Of a stretch of 64,000 nucleotides of DNA, positions 1 through 10,526 are shown in pieces (the stretch's first letter is position 1; each line of letters begins with the position of its first letter). Under the pieces are notes generated by a model. It made no database searches. It saw only the letters and a list, made by a program, of their open reading frames with translations, and was not told where the DNA came from. Source of the stretch: Micromussa lordhowensis (lineage: Eukaryota; Cnidaria; Anthozoa; Scleractinia; Lobophylliidae); assembly GCA_964020085.1 (NCBI GenBank), contig OZ026597.1, forward strand, positions 15,262,015 through 15,326,014, read 5' to 3'. The position numbers were made by a program, and so were the translations under genes.

Positions 1-2605
1 GTGAACGCTTTTTCTTTTGTTTTGAATTTTGTTTTTTCATGTTTGCTTTGTTTTTCCTTTTGTTTCTTGCCATATTTTAGTCGCCCTTGAGGGCGAAGGA
101 GTGTTCTGATTTGCCTTTTTGTATTGCTGCGTTGTTCACCGGCCTATGTTTCATTAAACTTGGTTACTGTTGTTGAGATAGTGTTTTTTCCTTTTTCTTT
201 TTTCCTTGGGGGGGGTGTGCCTTCTAGCCATTTTACCCTACCCTTTGCTGTCTTTCCCTTCCAGCCTCACTCCCTCCTGTCTAAGTGGTCACTCTATTGC
301 AGGCAGAGCAGTTCTCCTGGGAGTTGCAGTTCCACTCCAATCGCCAACAGGTCAACTTCGTCCTGGATGGGATTCGTCACGGGTTTAAACTTGGCTTCTC
401 CCATACCCAATGGCTTAAATCAGCCAAGAAGAACAAGTCATCAGCCGACCAACACGCTTCGGTTATTGATGAGTATTTGGGCCATGAAGTGTCCCGGGGC
501 AGGGTGGCGGGCCCATTTGACTCCCCTCCCCTACCCAACCTCTATGTGAGCAGCTTTGGCATCATTCCTAAACGGGGGCAAGTGGGGAAGTGGCGCTTCA
601 TCTTTCTTCCCCTATGGGTTCCAGTGTCAACGATGGGATTAACCCAGAAGACTTTACCCTCCACTACATTACGGTGGACCAAGTGATTCGCCTAGTTTCC
701 CAGTTCGGTGCAGGGGCCCTGATGGCCAAATTTGGTGTTGAGTCAGCCTATTGCAATGTTCCGGTACATCCCTCGGATCTTCTTGGCATGAAATGGCGCA
801 ACCAATACTACATCGACTTGACTCTACCCTTTGGTTTGCATTCTGCCCCCTTTATCTTTAATGCCATTGCAGACTCGGTGGAGTGGATCCTTGTGCACTC
901 ATATCAAATTTCAGCACTGCTCCATTACTTGGATGACTTTATTACGGCCGGCCCCGCAGACTCCATGCAATGTGCACATAATCTAAGTACCGCGCTCTCA
1001 GTCTGTAAGCGGCTTGGCTTGCCTCTCCACCCGGGGAAATGCGAAGGCCCAGCTACGGTGCTGGTGGTCCTGGGAATCAAATTAGATTCAGTCAACCAAG
1101 TTGCCTGCCTGCCAGCAGGCAAGTTAGTCACCCTGCAGGGCCTGATAAGGTCGTGGCTCCCACGTAAGCATCAGCCACCTACATCATGCTGCCAAAGTGG
1201 TCTGGCCTGGCAGAACTTTCCTGCGTCGCATGATCGACCTCTTGTGCTGCTTCCGCAAAAAGGATCATCCGATTCGCCTCAACAGCGAGTTCCACCTAGA
1301 CTTGCTCTGGTGGCATCAGTTCTTGTCGCAGTGGCATGGTGTTAGCCTCTGGCTCTTTGCAGGCTTGCTCCCCGCTGCCGACGTGGAGGTCTCTTCAGAT
1401 GCGGCCGGATCTTTGGGCTATGGCGCTTTTTTACAGGCTTTAGGTTCGCAGGGTCATGGGCTCCTTCACAGCAGCAGCAGTCAATCGCCTATAAAGAACT
1501 GTTCCCAGTAGTAATCGCTGCCCATGTCTGGGGCCATTGGTGGTGCCAAAAACACATCCTTTTTCGCTCCGACAACAATGCTGTAGTCCATATAGTCAAT
1601 TCCAGGACTTCAAAAGTTCCCTTCTTAATGCGGTTGCTTCGGAGCTTGCTGTTCGCGGCGGCCTGTCATAGCTTTACCTTCTCTGCCCAACATCTGCCCA
1701 GCATTACTAATCAGATTGCTGATGCTCTCTCCCGTTTCCGTTGGCAGGAATTCAGGCAGTTGGTTCCACACACCCAGCTTCACCCAACCACAATCCCTCC
1801 CGACCTGCTGACGGACTTGACCGCTCTGCATTAGTACAGCAGTGCTACTCCTTCCTGAATCATGGCTTGGCATCCTCGACTCGTTGTTCCTATGCGTCCG
1901 CCCAGGCAAAATTTATTTCCTTCTGTCAACAGCTTGGCAAGTTGCACCCCTCTGGGTCTCCGTGCCCTATGGACGAGTGGACGCTTTGCCTCTTTGCTAC
2001 CTTTTTGGCTAGGACTCTCCAACCATCCTCCATCAAGGTTTATTTATCTGGCATCAGAGCTCTCCACATCGAGCAGGGGTTCCCGGACCCGCTTGTAGAC
2101 TGTCTCCGCCTGCAGAGGGTCGTCCATGGCATCAAGCGTTGCCAGGGCACTCTCTCCGCCACACGGTTGCCTACTACAGATGACTTAATGCTGGTTATCT
2201 GGCTGTCTCTGGATTCCGGCCTTCCGGATCATATGATGTTTTGGGCAGCCTGTTCCCTGGGGTACTTTGGCTTTCTGCGTGCGTCGGAGTTTACAGTTCC
2301 TAACCTGTCTAGCTTCTCCCCTTCCCTCCACTTGAGTGCCCAGGATATCGCGGTGGATTCGTCCTCTGCGCCATCTTCCATGCGCATCCGGATCAAGGGC
2401 TCCAAAACTGATCCATTCAGGAAAGGGTGCTTTATTCACATCGGTCTTGGCAAGTATCCTCTCTGCGCAGTGCATGCTATGATGACTTACCTTGCTGCCA
2501 GGGGAGATGCCCCTGGCCCTTTGTTCTTATTTGCCAATGGGCAGCCTCTCACTCGCACTAGGTTGACGGACTGGCTTCGGCAGATCATGACTTCAGCTCG
2601 GATCA
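1..2605 (+). mobile_element. Broken DIRS-like retrotransposon (RT, RNase H, tyrosine recombinase)
   Basis: Three domains in the order typical of DIRS-type elements can be read on the plus strand in shifting frames. A reverse transcriptase runs from about 300 to 1130, with a YLDD active-site motif near 925. An RNase H region follows at about 1370-1740, with a SDAAGS motif near 1395. A tyrosine recombinase core lies at about 1830-2605. Frame changes occur near 600-690, 1130-1200 and 1500-1630, so the copy cannot make one polyprotein. The recombinase stops before the region where the family carries its HxxR box and catalytic tyrosine, because a minus-strand LINE fragment begins there. The first 280 bases are T-rich and I assign nothing to them. 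DIRS elements integrate with a tyrosine recombinase instead of an integrase. A fragment of a chromosomal gene is unlikely given the domain order. Confidence 0.85.
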
Positions 2606-3600
2606 CTCAAGCCTGCCTCAATTGTTCCTGATTGCACTTCAAATACAGGAGCGTTTGTGGCTATTATGTCCAAGCACAATTCTTTGGTTTTGTATATTCT
2701 AGTTGGTTCAGTTATAAGATTTACCATGTCGTAAATATCACAGATGTCTAGCCATGTTCTTCCTTCCTGTCCGCCATCTAGGGAATGCAGCATGTCACAA
2801 TTTAGGTCACCTAAACACATAACATTTGGTCTATTACCAATCGCCGAGTCCAGGAGTGCATACATTTCGTTAGTAAATGTATTGTTAGTAACCGCCGGTG
2901 GTTTGTAGGCACACAGACATGTATTGCTGACCCAGTTAAATGTCTATCAGGATCGCTTCCACCTCGTTGGATTTAACTCTGATGGGGTGGGAGGGAATTG
3001 ATTTACGAATATATACCAAAATTCCTCCACCACCTTTCTTCCGATCTTGACGAAACATGTTATAACCATCTATTGCAAATTGTGAGTCAGTGAACGATTT
3101 ATCTAACTTGGTTTCCTGTATGGTCAATATATCAAAAGCTTGTATCCATTCCATCACCTCACTGAACGTGTTAGCCAGACTGTTAATGTTAAAGTTTCCA
3201 ATGACGCATTATGTTTGGCTGAGTGTTGGCTCAGTATTTTCCAAATATCATGGTCTTTGTTGTTATTCATAACCAAAGAATTGTTCACAATTGAATCATT
3301 AATCGGTGAAATTGAAGAATCAAAGAATGAATCCGAGAAAGGTGGTAAACTACAGGTCAGCCAGAACCATGTATCGAAGGAGTTGTAGATATTATTGAGA
3401 ACGTCCTTTGATAGACCCGAGCATTTCGCATGGAAGCAAGAAGCACAGTTGCTGCACAAGATGGCTGCCGTATTACACGTAACACATTTTGGTCTCTTCT
3501 CTGTCGGACCTGTATTAAATTCAATGTTATGGTAGAGTAAGACATCTGGCAGCCATAAACATTGATGACCATGTTTAGTTCATCGTATTTGGGGCATATG
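2603..3600 (-). mobile_element. CR1/L2-like LINE, 5' portion (zinc-finger region plus endonuclease)
   Basis: On the minus strand, 3459-3154 encodes a cysteine/histidine-rich segment (CSNCASCFHAKC) like the PHD-type finger of CR1-group ORFs. 3157-2936 and 2865-2603 encode apurinic-type endonuclease blocks: an IQETKLD motif, a GGGGILVYIR motif, a GDLNCD motif and a final GLSD. The frame is broken between 2936 and 2866. The fragment ends at GLSD, just where it abuts the DIRS recombinase on the other strand; the joint near 2600-2606 has a short GATC overlap. No reverse transcriptase follows, so this is a rearranged or truncated copy, dead by itself. Confidence 0.75.
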
Positions 3601-4221
3601 AACGTGAGGAAACTGTTTCAAGTAACGCTCATACGGCTTGAACCACGTAAGGAAAATATCTCCGCACCAGCAGGACGCTCACATCCATACACATTCTGTG
3701 GCAGGGACCTCAAACCAATACCATAATCCTTTAAGTATCCACCTTAAATGATTTTAGGAGTTTCAGCAATTAATAATAAATACAAAATGAGAAAGGTATT
3801 GTGGATACTGAGCCCTCTGCTTTATCTTTTTTTTTCTGATCATAATGAGCACGCAATTCCTCTACATGTATTTGTTGATGCTCAGGTGTTACCGATAAAA
3901 TTCTTTTATTATGAATCTATAGCTAATTTGATGTTTGACGTTCAAAACAGAACAGCTCCATCTAATATTCAAGATCTATTTCAAGATATGTCTAATGTTC
4001 ATTTTTACAATACACATTCTTCTGCCTCTAATAATTTCTACACCAAACCTTCTAGGCTAACCGTTCAAGCAATTCCTTCTCTTGAATAGGAGTAAAAGTG
4101 TGGAATGAAGTACCTCAAGCAATAAGAAATCTTTCCAAAAATGTGTTAAATAGGAAGCTCAAGCAAATTTTAATCAACATTTTAAGTTCACAAGACTCTT
4201 ATATAGATTTATCTCAGATTA

Positions 4222-4640
4222 TTAAATTCTCAACCTCGGATAATGTAATTCTAGCTTTCTGATTGGTTCACTAGATCTCCGTTACCAGCCATTATACCTG
4301 CGTTTGACCTTATACGGAAATGAATGCGGCAAATGTCGTTCAGCATAAAATTTTTCCTGTGAAGCCAAGTTTCATCGACAAAAAAAATGGATGAAAAAGG
4401 CAGATTTGGCGAGCTATCCACGCAAGAAATACAAGAAATTATGGACAAGGCCGTCCCAGAAACAACAAAAAAAGCCAGAAAGTTCAGAATGAGATTTTTA
4501 ACGGTACATACCCGTTAAGTTTCAATTAAGAGTTGCAAAATTTCAAATATGACTGTCGCGATTTTAAGCATTCGACATCACTTTCCGTTCGTTTCTTAGA
4601 CTTTAATAAAATTTAGCAAAACCGAAGGTTGAGAATTTAA
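4222..4640 (+). repeat. Terminal-inverted-repeat element, about 420 bp
   Basis: The stretch is bounded by inverted copies of TTAAATTCTCAACC(T)TCGG, at 4222-4239 and 4622-4640. It sits inside the LINE 3' region and carries a short open frame with a splice-donor-like end (see the 4387 entry). It looks like a non-autonomous remnant of a DNA transposon that kept a 5' coding exon. Target duplication could not be defined with confidence. Confidence 0.5.
4387..4503 (+). pseudogene. Short coding remnant resembling the N-terminus of ZMYM/QRICH1/Crypton-derived proteins
   Basis: An ATG opens 39 codons that end at ACG followed by GTACAT, a possible donor. The peptide has the pattern F-x-E-L-S-x-x-E-I-Q-E-I then VPETTKKA. 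As I recall it, this resembles the short helical segment seen before the recombinase-like domain in ZMYM/QRICH1-type, Crypton-derived proteins. It lies within the 4222-4640 TIR element and has no visible continuation. I treat it as a transposon exon remnant, with the family assignment uncertain. Confidence 0.35.
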
Positions 4641-4643
4641 TAA

Positions 4644-4705
4644 AACAATTATTCCATTCGCGCTGGTTGGATATGAGATTGGTTATAGTCAACTCGGCCC
4701 TGTGG

Positions 4706-4739
<34 letters not shown>

Positions 4740-4762
4740 TGCACTCATAGAATAATTGTTAA
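4644..4762. repeat. Foldback (hairpin) repeat
   Basis: Left arm AACAATTATTCC then TTGGATATGAGAT; right arm ATCTCATATCCAA then GAATAATTGTT. The centre is GC-rich (CTCGGCCCTGTGGGCCTCG). The arms pair over most of 119 bp. It directly follows the 420-bp TIR element. Confidence 0.65.
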
Positions 4763-5257
4763 TTATACAAAATATAAAGTCCTAGTAATATTTCTTTTAC
4801 TATCTTCTTCCAACTAACATAAACAGTATCTGTACGTTTAATATTTTAAGTCGGGTTAATGAAATGGTTTTTCTTGTTATTATCTAATACTGTATTTCTT
4901 TTTTCCCTTTTTTATTTTATTGATTAATTTTTGTCTGTATATTTTTGTAATTCGCTTATTAAGGCACGGCCCGCCTAGATTAACTTTTGCTAGTTGCAGG
5001 CATATCCTTTCTGTAAATAGAACTCGAAAATAATAAAGTGACTATGACTATGACCATGACTATTTTCTGAAGCGAGGTAGTAATTGTCTAATTCTATAAA
5101 CACACACAGCTTAAAAATGGCTTAGAAAGATACAATCACCACGGTAAAGACAAAATATTTAATTTAGAAACGAAGTCCCGACAAGATGTCTATCAGATAA
5201 TGCGTGTGTCAAATCCGTTCGCCTAAAAAACTCATAAAATTCTGTTCTTATAGTAGA

Positions 5258-6171
5258 GTGCAAATCACCAGTAAAGAAGCTGCAGAATGATTTAGCTGAA
5301 GGAAGAACCTTAGCTGGTACTGAAATCAAGATCATAAATAAAGACATTGAGTATCTGGCGAACCTCTTGAAAAACTATGTCAATGGACTGGTCAAGAATA
5401 TCACCAAAAGGTTCAGAGATGCCACTCCCGTTCTGACAGCAATGCAAGTGTTTGATAAAACAGCCATGCCACCGAAAGAGAGTGATGAATTCATGGAGTA
5501 CGGCCAAGAACACATTGATGTCCTGGCTTTACACTACTTCCAAGGTGATGAGGTTAGTCAAGCACAGCTACAAGCTGAGTGGAAACTCGTCAAGTACAAT
5601 CTTCTCACATGGAAGCTGCCTCAAACTGTGAAAGATGGTAAACTCCCTGGTGCAGAATGGGTCATGCGGCAGCTGCTAAAACAGACATTTTTTACCGGGG
5701 ACATTTGATCTCTGATGATCTCTATTGTAGAAGCCTTTCTTGTCATTCCTGTATCAAATGCCTGGCCCGAAAGGGGGGCATCGAAAGTGAAGTTGATCAA
5801 GAATCGCCTGTGAAGTCTTCTGAAGGGAGACATGCTAATTCCCTGATGCATATCAGCTAAAATGGCCCACTCGTTACTTCAGAAGATGGCTGGCAAGTAA
5901 TCAAAGATAGTGTGGCTTCCTGGTTCAGGCTGCTAAAAATCGCAAGAAACCTCCATCTGTTCCCACTGCTGCTGGTCCTTCCACACAACCAAAACCAGCA
6001 GAACACAGTAGTGACAGTAGTCACACACAGTCCCAGACTACTCAAACAGTGACTGAAGAGCCTACAGAACAACTGCAAGTGGAGGATGAGGTTACTCTTG
6101 CAGCTGAAAAGCTTGGGCTTCCTTTGGATGATGAAGTGGATAATCAGGAGTCAGATGAGTCTGATTGTTAA
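5258..6171 (+). pseudogene. Decayed hAT-type transposase or transposase-derived gene (ZNF862/KIAA1586-like)
   Basis: An open stretch from about 5258 to 5708 encodes a helical region with IINKDIEYLANLL, RFRDATPVLTAMQVFD, EYGQEHIDVL and a long EWKLVKYNL helix, the spacing seen before the dimerisation domain of hAT-related ZNF862/KIAA1586-type proteins. At 5773-5870 a GASKVKLIKNRL then LIPLMHISLNGP pattern matches the hAT C-terminal dimerisation motif, but in another frame. A hydrophilic tail rich in S, T, Q and E runs to a stop at 6169-6171. Stops and frame changes at about 5700-5810 and again near 5925 show the copy is broken. No introns are evident. A transposon copy and a dead domesticated gene cannot be separated from the sequence alone. 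Confidence 0.6.
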
Positions 6172-6789
6172 AGTGATTTCGAAGATGATTAGAGCAATTC
6201 AATCTGTAATGAAATTCAGTGTACTTTGAGGCATCCTAGACTTAGTTTCTTCAATATTTTGTCGTTGATAGTGAATGTAACTTCATGCCAATCTAATACT
6301 ACAGTTACTGTTTCAAACTGTGTTGTTTTCACGAATTCATGTGCACAACACTTTTTCACAATTTGTAATTGCATGGCAAACAAAATAAAGGTAACAACAT
6401 GTATATTGACTGTAAGCTGTCCAGTTATACATGACCTCAGTTATCACTATCTCATAGAGGTACATTCCAGAACTATAAGATCAAATTAAGAGTGGGAAAC
6501 GATCTACAAATTTACAAAATGTTTGCTGAAAATAGCCCCAAATGGTGTCTCAGAGAACCATTTTTCTCAAAAAAATTTCCCAGTGGGAGGGGGGCGACCC
6601 CACTCCCATATTCTCCCTGACAGATGCACACTGTGCATCATAACCAGCTGCTCCGTGGCAACTTTTTCAGGGACACCTTAGCCGCCTACTTTTTGGATGG
6701 AACCTGCTACTCAAAAACCTACTGACAACCTTGCATTCAAAACTAATACACCATGATATTGATTAATACAACTGAGAAACGATTCAACA
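6172..6789. other. No gene seen
   Basis: Short frames only. 6580-6720 is locally GC-richer and may be part of the preceding transposase remnant, but I see no motif that proves it. Confidence 0.5.
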
Positions 6790-7860
6790 AGAAGTACTAA
6801 AGGTAAACAATGCTACATCATGAAGACATGATTGATCATCGCAGTTCTACACACAACTTAAGCAGTTGTGAAATTAAAGCCGGAAAAAAATTCAGGCATG
6901 CGGAATTCGAACCCTCATGATGTTCAGACAAGAATTTTTTTCAGGCTTTAATTTCACAACTGCTTAAGTTCTATGTAAAACTGCAATGATCAATCATGTC
7001 TTCATGTCTTTCACCGCCGTTCAAATGTATGATCTTTCATACAGTGCAGCTCAGATATGAGAACTATGCATACGCGTATTATACGCGTGTATTTTGCGTA
7101 TACGCGTATGTCAATACGCGCACATACGTGCGTATTTGTCTCTTTGTTATGCATTCCCATCTACGAGAATATTACGAACTCACAATGTGACCAGCTCCCT
7201 GTTGGCTTGATAGCTCAGTTGGTAGAGCAATGCACCAGTATCGCAAAAGGGCATGGGTTGGAATCCCGTTCAGGCCTGAATTTTTTTCAGGCTTTAATTT
7301 CGCAACTGCTTAAGTTGTATGCAAAACTGTGATGATCAATGATGTCTTCATGTCTTTCTCTGCCGTTCAAATATATGATCTTTCATATATTCATTTGCGT
7401 TCTTTATCATCTACAGGTATATTACGAACTCACAATGTGACCAGAGCACTGCACCGGTATTGCAGAGGTCATGGGTTGGAATCCCGTTCAGGCCTGAATT
7501 TTTGTCAGGCTTTAATTTTACAGCTGCTCAAGTTGTATGTAAAACTGCGATGATAAATCATGTCTTCATGTCTTTCTCCGCCGTTCAAATATATGATCTT
7601 TTATATATTCATTTGCATTCTTTATTATCTACGGGTATATTATGAACTCACAATGTGACCAGCTCCCAGTTGGCTTGATAGCTCAGTTGCTAGAGCACTG
7701 CACCAGTATTGCAGAATTCCCATTCAGGCCTGAATTTTTTTTCAGGCTTCAATTTCACAACTACTGTACTTAAGTTGTGTGTAAAACTGCAATGATCAAT
7801 CATGTCTTCATGTCTTTCTTTGCAGTTCAAATAATCTTTCATATATTCATTTGCAAAGCT
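6790..7860 (+). repeat. Array of tRNA-derived SINE units, tandem with one inverted arm
   Basis: A unit that includes TCAGGCTTTAATTT(C/T)ACAACTGCTTAAGTT recurs at 6941, 7287, 7505 and 7742. Three of the units are preceded by a tRNA-like head at about 7200-7279, 7441-7497 and 7672-7735. The first head has a near-perfect A box (TAGCTCAGTTGGTAGAGC) and a B box with one change (GGTTGGAATCC in place of GGTTCGAATCC); the later heads are progressively trimmed. At 6790-6940 the unit is present in reverse orientation, so the left end forms a large palindrome centred near 6900. The heads are not functional tRNA genes: acceptor-stem pairing and the B box are degraded. Confidence 0.8.
7067..7135. repeat. 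Alternating purine-pyrimidine tract rich in TACGCGTA
   Basis: Within the first SINE unit a 70-bp block is built from overlapping ATACGCGTAT-type palindromes with several ACGCGT sites. The other units lack it, which explains why the spacing between the first two units is about 345 bp and not 220-240 bp. It is a local expansion or insertion. Confidence 0.6.
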
Positions 7861-9195
7861 ATATCAGTAACCAAGTCCCCTTTAAAGACTGATTTAATTA
7901 ATTTGCACTTTCATTAGGTGCGCAGCAATATTTGAGCACTTCTCTGGATTCTTTTGTCACAAATTTACAATTATTTTTTTTGACAAGTTTTAATGCCACT
8001 AACTCGGGAAATTTTTGGTCTCTCTTATGGAGACAACAAAGGAAGAAACTAACAAGCCACTAAAGAAAAGCAATACATTTCCCTTCTTTATCTGACCCTA
8101 ACAAACACACTACATTGTAGTTTGGAAACAACATATGATATTTGTTGAACCCACCTAGGACAGGCAGTCACAGTTACTGTAGCGTTTTTTGCACTAAAGA
8201 AAGGTGCTACCCAAAAATAACTGCCATCCTCTATCACATCACACAACATATAAAAAACCGAGTGGCTCTGGGGGTGAAAATGGTGTATAATGAAGTGTTC
8301 TGCACATACCTATATAGTCCATAAATATTATAAGGGAGAACCTTCCCTGCCCCAAAGCCTTATGGCATGGAGAGCTATGGGTACAATGTAGGTACATGTA
8401 TCTCCCTCTTGCCTGGGAATAAGCCACACTTGGAAATACTGCCAAGCTAAATATCATTAACCGTGCGACCATAGGCCAAGTGTGGTTCTTGCTCTGCACT
8501 GGGTTTATCTTTTTTTTTCGTTTTCTGTGTGACTAGGCCCAAACTCCCACTTGGCCAAATGCCGAATTGCTGTTGGAACAGCACGGAAAATGTTACAGAT
8601 ATTGTTTTCTTTATTATATGTAATTTTTTTTTTTCGTTTTATCGAAGCATTGGATTCGAAGAGAATATTAAATATGCTTAAAAAGGTATTGCCTGAGGTA
8701 TGGAATGCGCTGATGTTGCAGCTTTCACTTTCGCTATGTGACAAATAAGATCATGCTTACTTTGCAAGTTTATTTCACCAGAAGCAACATTCATTAATTT
8801 ATTTGCAATTTTGCGAGTATTTCTTTGCAATTGAAGTGAATTATTTGCCTATTTCATCAAAGCGAGTTAAGAGATTCAAAGGAAAATTAAATATTTGCCG
8901 AGGTAAACAAGAGCTTGCCAGAACTTGCAGAGTTTATATCAATGCAAGAGACAAAAACACAACCATTCTAAAATTAGCCATTGATAGCATAAACCTCAGT
9001 TTGTTGATCAAGTGATGGGGTGTCTACGTAACCAGTGAATTATCAAGGACTGCTTTTGAATGTGCAGTTCATTGCGACTATAGTGCTTAGAAAACAGTTA
9101 AATTTTAAAAGCACAGTTATAAGATCTTTGTCTTGTAGCTTTCCTTGTGTCAGTAGGGACAGCTGCTTTATAGACTGCTAAAATTTCTTCTTCTG
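7861..9195. other. No gene recognised
   Basis: Frames of 60-86 codons at 8142-8499, 8505-8748 and 8803-9015 have no recognisable domain, no good splice borders, and low-complexity composition. Nothing else stands out. Confidence 0.5.
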
Positions 9196-9611
9196 TTAAG
9201 GCGGGGGTCCACCTGAAAGCCGTATTTTGGTTTGGTATTATGTTCTTAATGCAAATATCTCGTTTACGTTTCAAGCAATCAAGAATCTGTTCACTCATTA
9301 CACACATCTATGTTTTGCGCCGTTTTGTAAATTTTTTGGTGATTTTTAGGTTTATTTGGAGACAGATAGTTTTTCTCAAAGGATTAGTAAAATTTATGGA
9401 AATAGGAAATTTTGAAGATTTGGTGTTGTTTTAAAATTAGAGTTTGAAGTTAAAAATTGATAGATACACACCAAACAGTTGCCTAACAACCCGAGTGCCA
9501 TTGTGGGGTCGGGCAACTGTCTGGTGGTGTTCCATAACCTTTTCTCCCCCTTTCAATCTCTCTTTAAACTTCCTCAAATTTCACTTTAATTCAGGTAAAC
9601 CCCCACCTTAA
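9196..9611. mobile_element. 416-bp MITE, copy 1, flanked by TTAA
   Basis: The element lies between TTAA at 9196-9199 and TTAA at 9608-9611. Its ends are imperfect inverted repeats: GGCGGGGGTCCACCTGAA on the left, and the complement of TTCAGGTAAACCCCCACC on the right. The TTAA target suits piggyBac- or Sola3-type transposition, but the terminal bases do not match the usual piggyBac ends, so the superfamily stays open. A 64-codon frame inside is probably meaningless; it is shared with copy 2 only because the DNA is. Confidence 0.8.
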
Positions 9612-10110
9612 AGGAGGACAATTTCGAATATTCCTGACATTTAAACCCAGGTTTTTTTTATGCCAGATATATTAATCTGATATCGATACAAGTTAAAACG
9701 CGTGTTTTAACATGTTTGTTTAAGGGAAAAAAAAAACGAAAAATAATCCAAACAAAATGCTCCTCGTTCTCTGCTCCCCCCTACCCCCCTCATGGGGTAG
9801 AGTTAACGGGAGCAGAGTCTCTGCAGAGTCCCACCCTCACCGGTCCACCCGCACGAGGAGCCTCCAACACCCCTTCGATGCGACTAAATTTAAATAAGAG
9901 GTGAAATGCTCTTTGCCTCCCTTTTGGGAGGCATTTCTTAGACTCGCACGAGGCGAAGCCTCGTTTTGGCGCTAAGCTTATTGTTGTCCTATAATGCCAT
10001 GCAATCGCTGTTTTCATATCTAATCGTGACAGACCATAAAAAATTTGTGATTTTATTCACATCTATTAGCTTGACAGTAGCTACAGCTTGAAAAACCTTG
10101 AAAACTTCTC
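9612..10110. other. Unique spacer between the two TTAA elements
   Basis: About 500 bp with a palindrome (TTAAAACGCGTGTTTTAA near 9692), C-rich runs and no convincing frame. It is not repeated elsewhere in the window as far as I can see. Confidence 0.5.
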
Positions 10111-10526
10111 TTAAGGCAGGGGTCTACCTGAAAGCCGTATTTTGGCTTGGTATTATGTTCTTAATGCAAATATCTCGTTTACGTTTCAAGCAATCAAGAA
10201 TCTGTTCACTCATTACACACATCTATGTTTTGCGCCGTTTTGTAAATTTTTTGGTGATTTTTAGGTTTATTTGGAGACAGATAGTTTTTCTCAAAGGATT
10301 AGTAAAATTTATGGAAATAGGAAATTTTGAAGATTTGGTGTTGTTTTAAAATTAGAGTTTGAAGTTAAAAATTGATAGATACACACCAAACAGTTGCCTA
10401 ACAACCCGAGTGCCATTGTGGGGTCGGGCAACTGTCTGGTGGTGTTCCATAACCTTTTCTCCCCCTTTCAATCTCTCTTTAAACTTCCTCAAATTTCACT
10501 TTAATTCAGGTAAACCCCCACCTTAA
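10111..10526. mobile_element. 416-bp MITE, copy 2, flanked by TTAA
   Basis: Same length, same orientation and nearly the same sequence as copy 1. By eye the only differences are three substitutions in the first 40 bases (GGCGG/GGCAG, TCCACC/TCTACC, GGTTTGG/GGCTTGG). Flanked by TTAA at 10111-10114 and 10523-10526. The near identity points to recent insertion or local duplication. Confidence 0.8.

Larger units (their letters stand above)
3752..5064 (+). mobile_element. LINE 3' end (RT C-terminus and 3' UTR), interrupted
   Basis: From about 3885 to 4215 the plus strand encodes the loosely conserved C-terminal tail of CR1/L2-type reverse transcriptases: a leucine/isoleucine-rich helix, an RTAPSNIQDLF segment and a VWNEVPQAIRN segment. 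A frame break lies near 4090. The 3' UTR seems to resume at about 4765 and ends at 5030-5064 with AATAAAG followed by a short GACTAT-type simple repeat, the usual 3' tail of this group. The 550 bases in between are other repeats (a TIR element and a foldback) that probably inserted into the LINE. Family-level naming is inference. Confidence 0.6.

Noticed and set aside
7203..7276. tRNA gene
   Set aside because: A and B boxes are recognisable but the B box is mutated, stems do not pair well and the unit is repeated with a SINE body.
9240..10349. Identical 64-codon frames in both TTAA elements
   Set aside because: The identity follows from the DNA copies being nearly identical; no transposase features.
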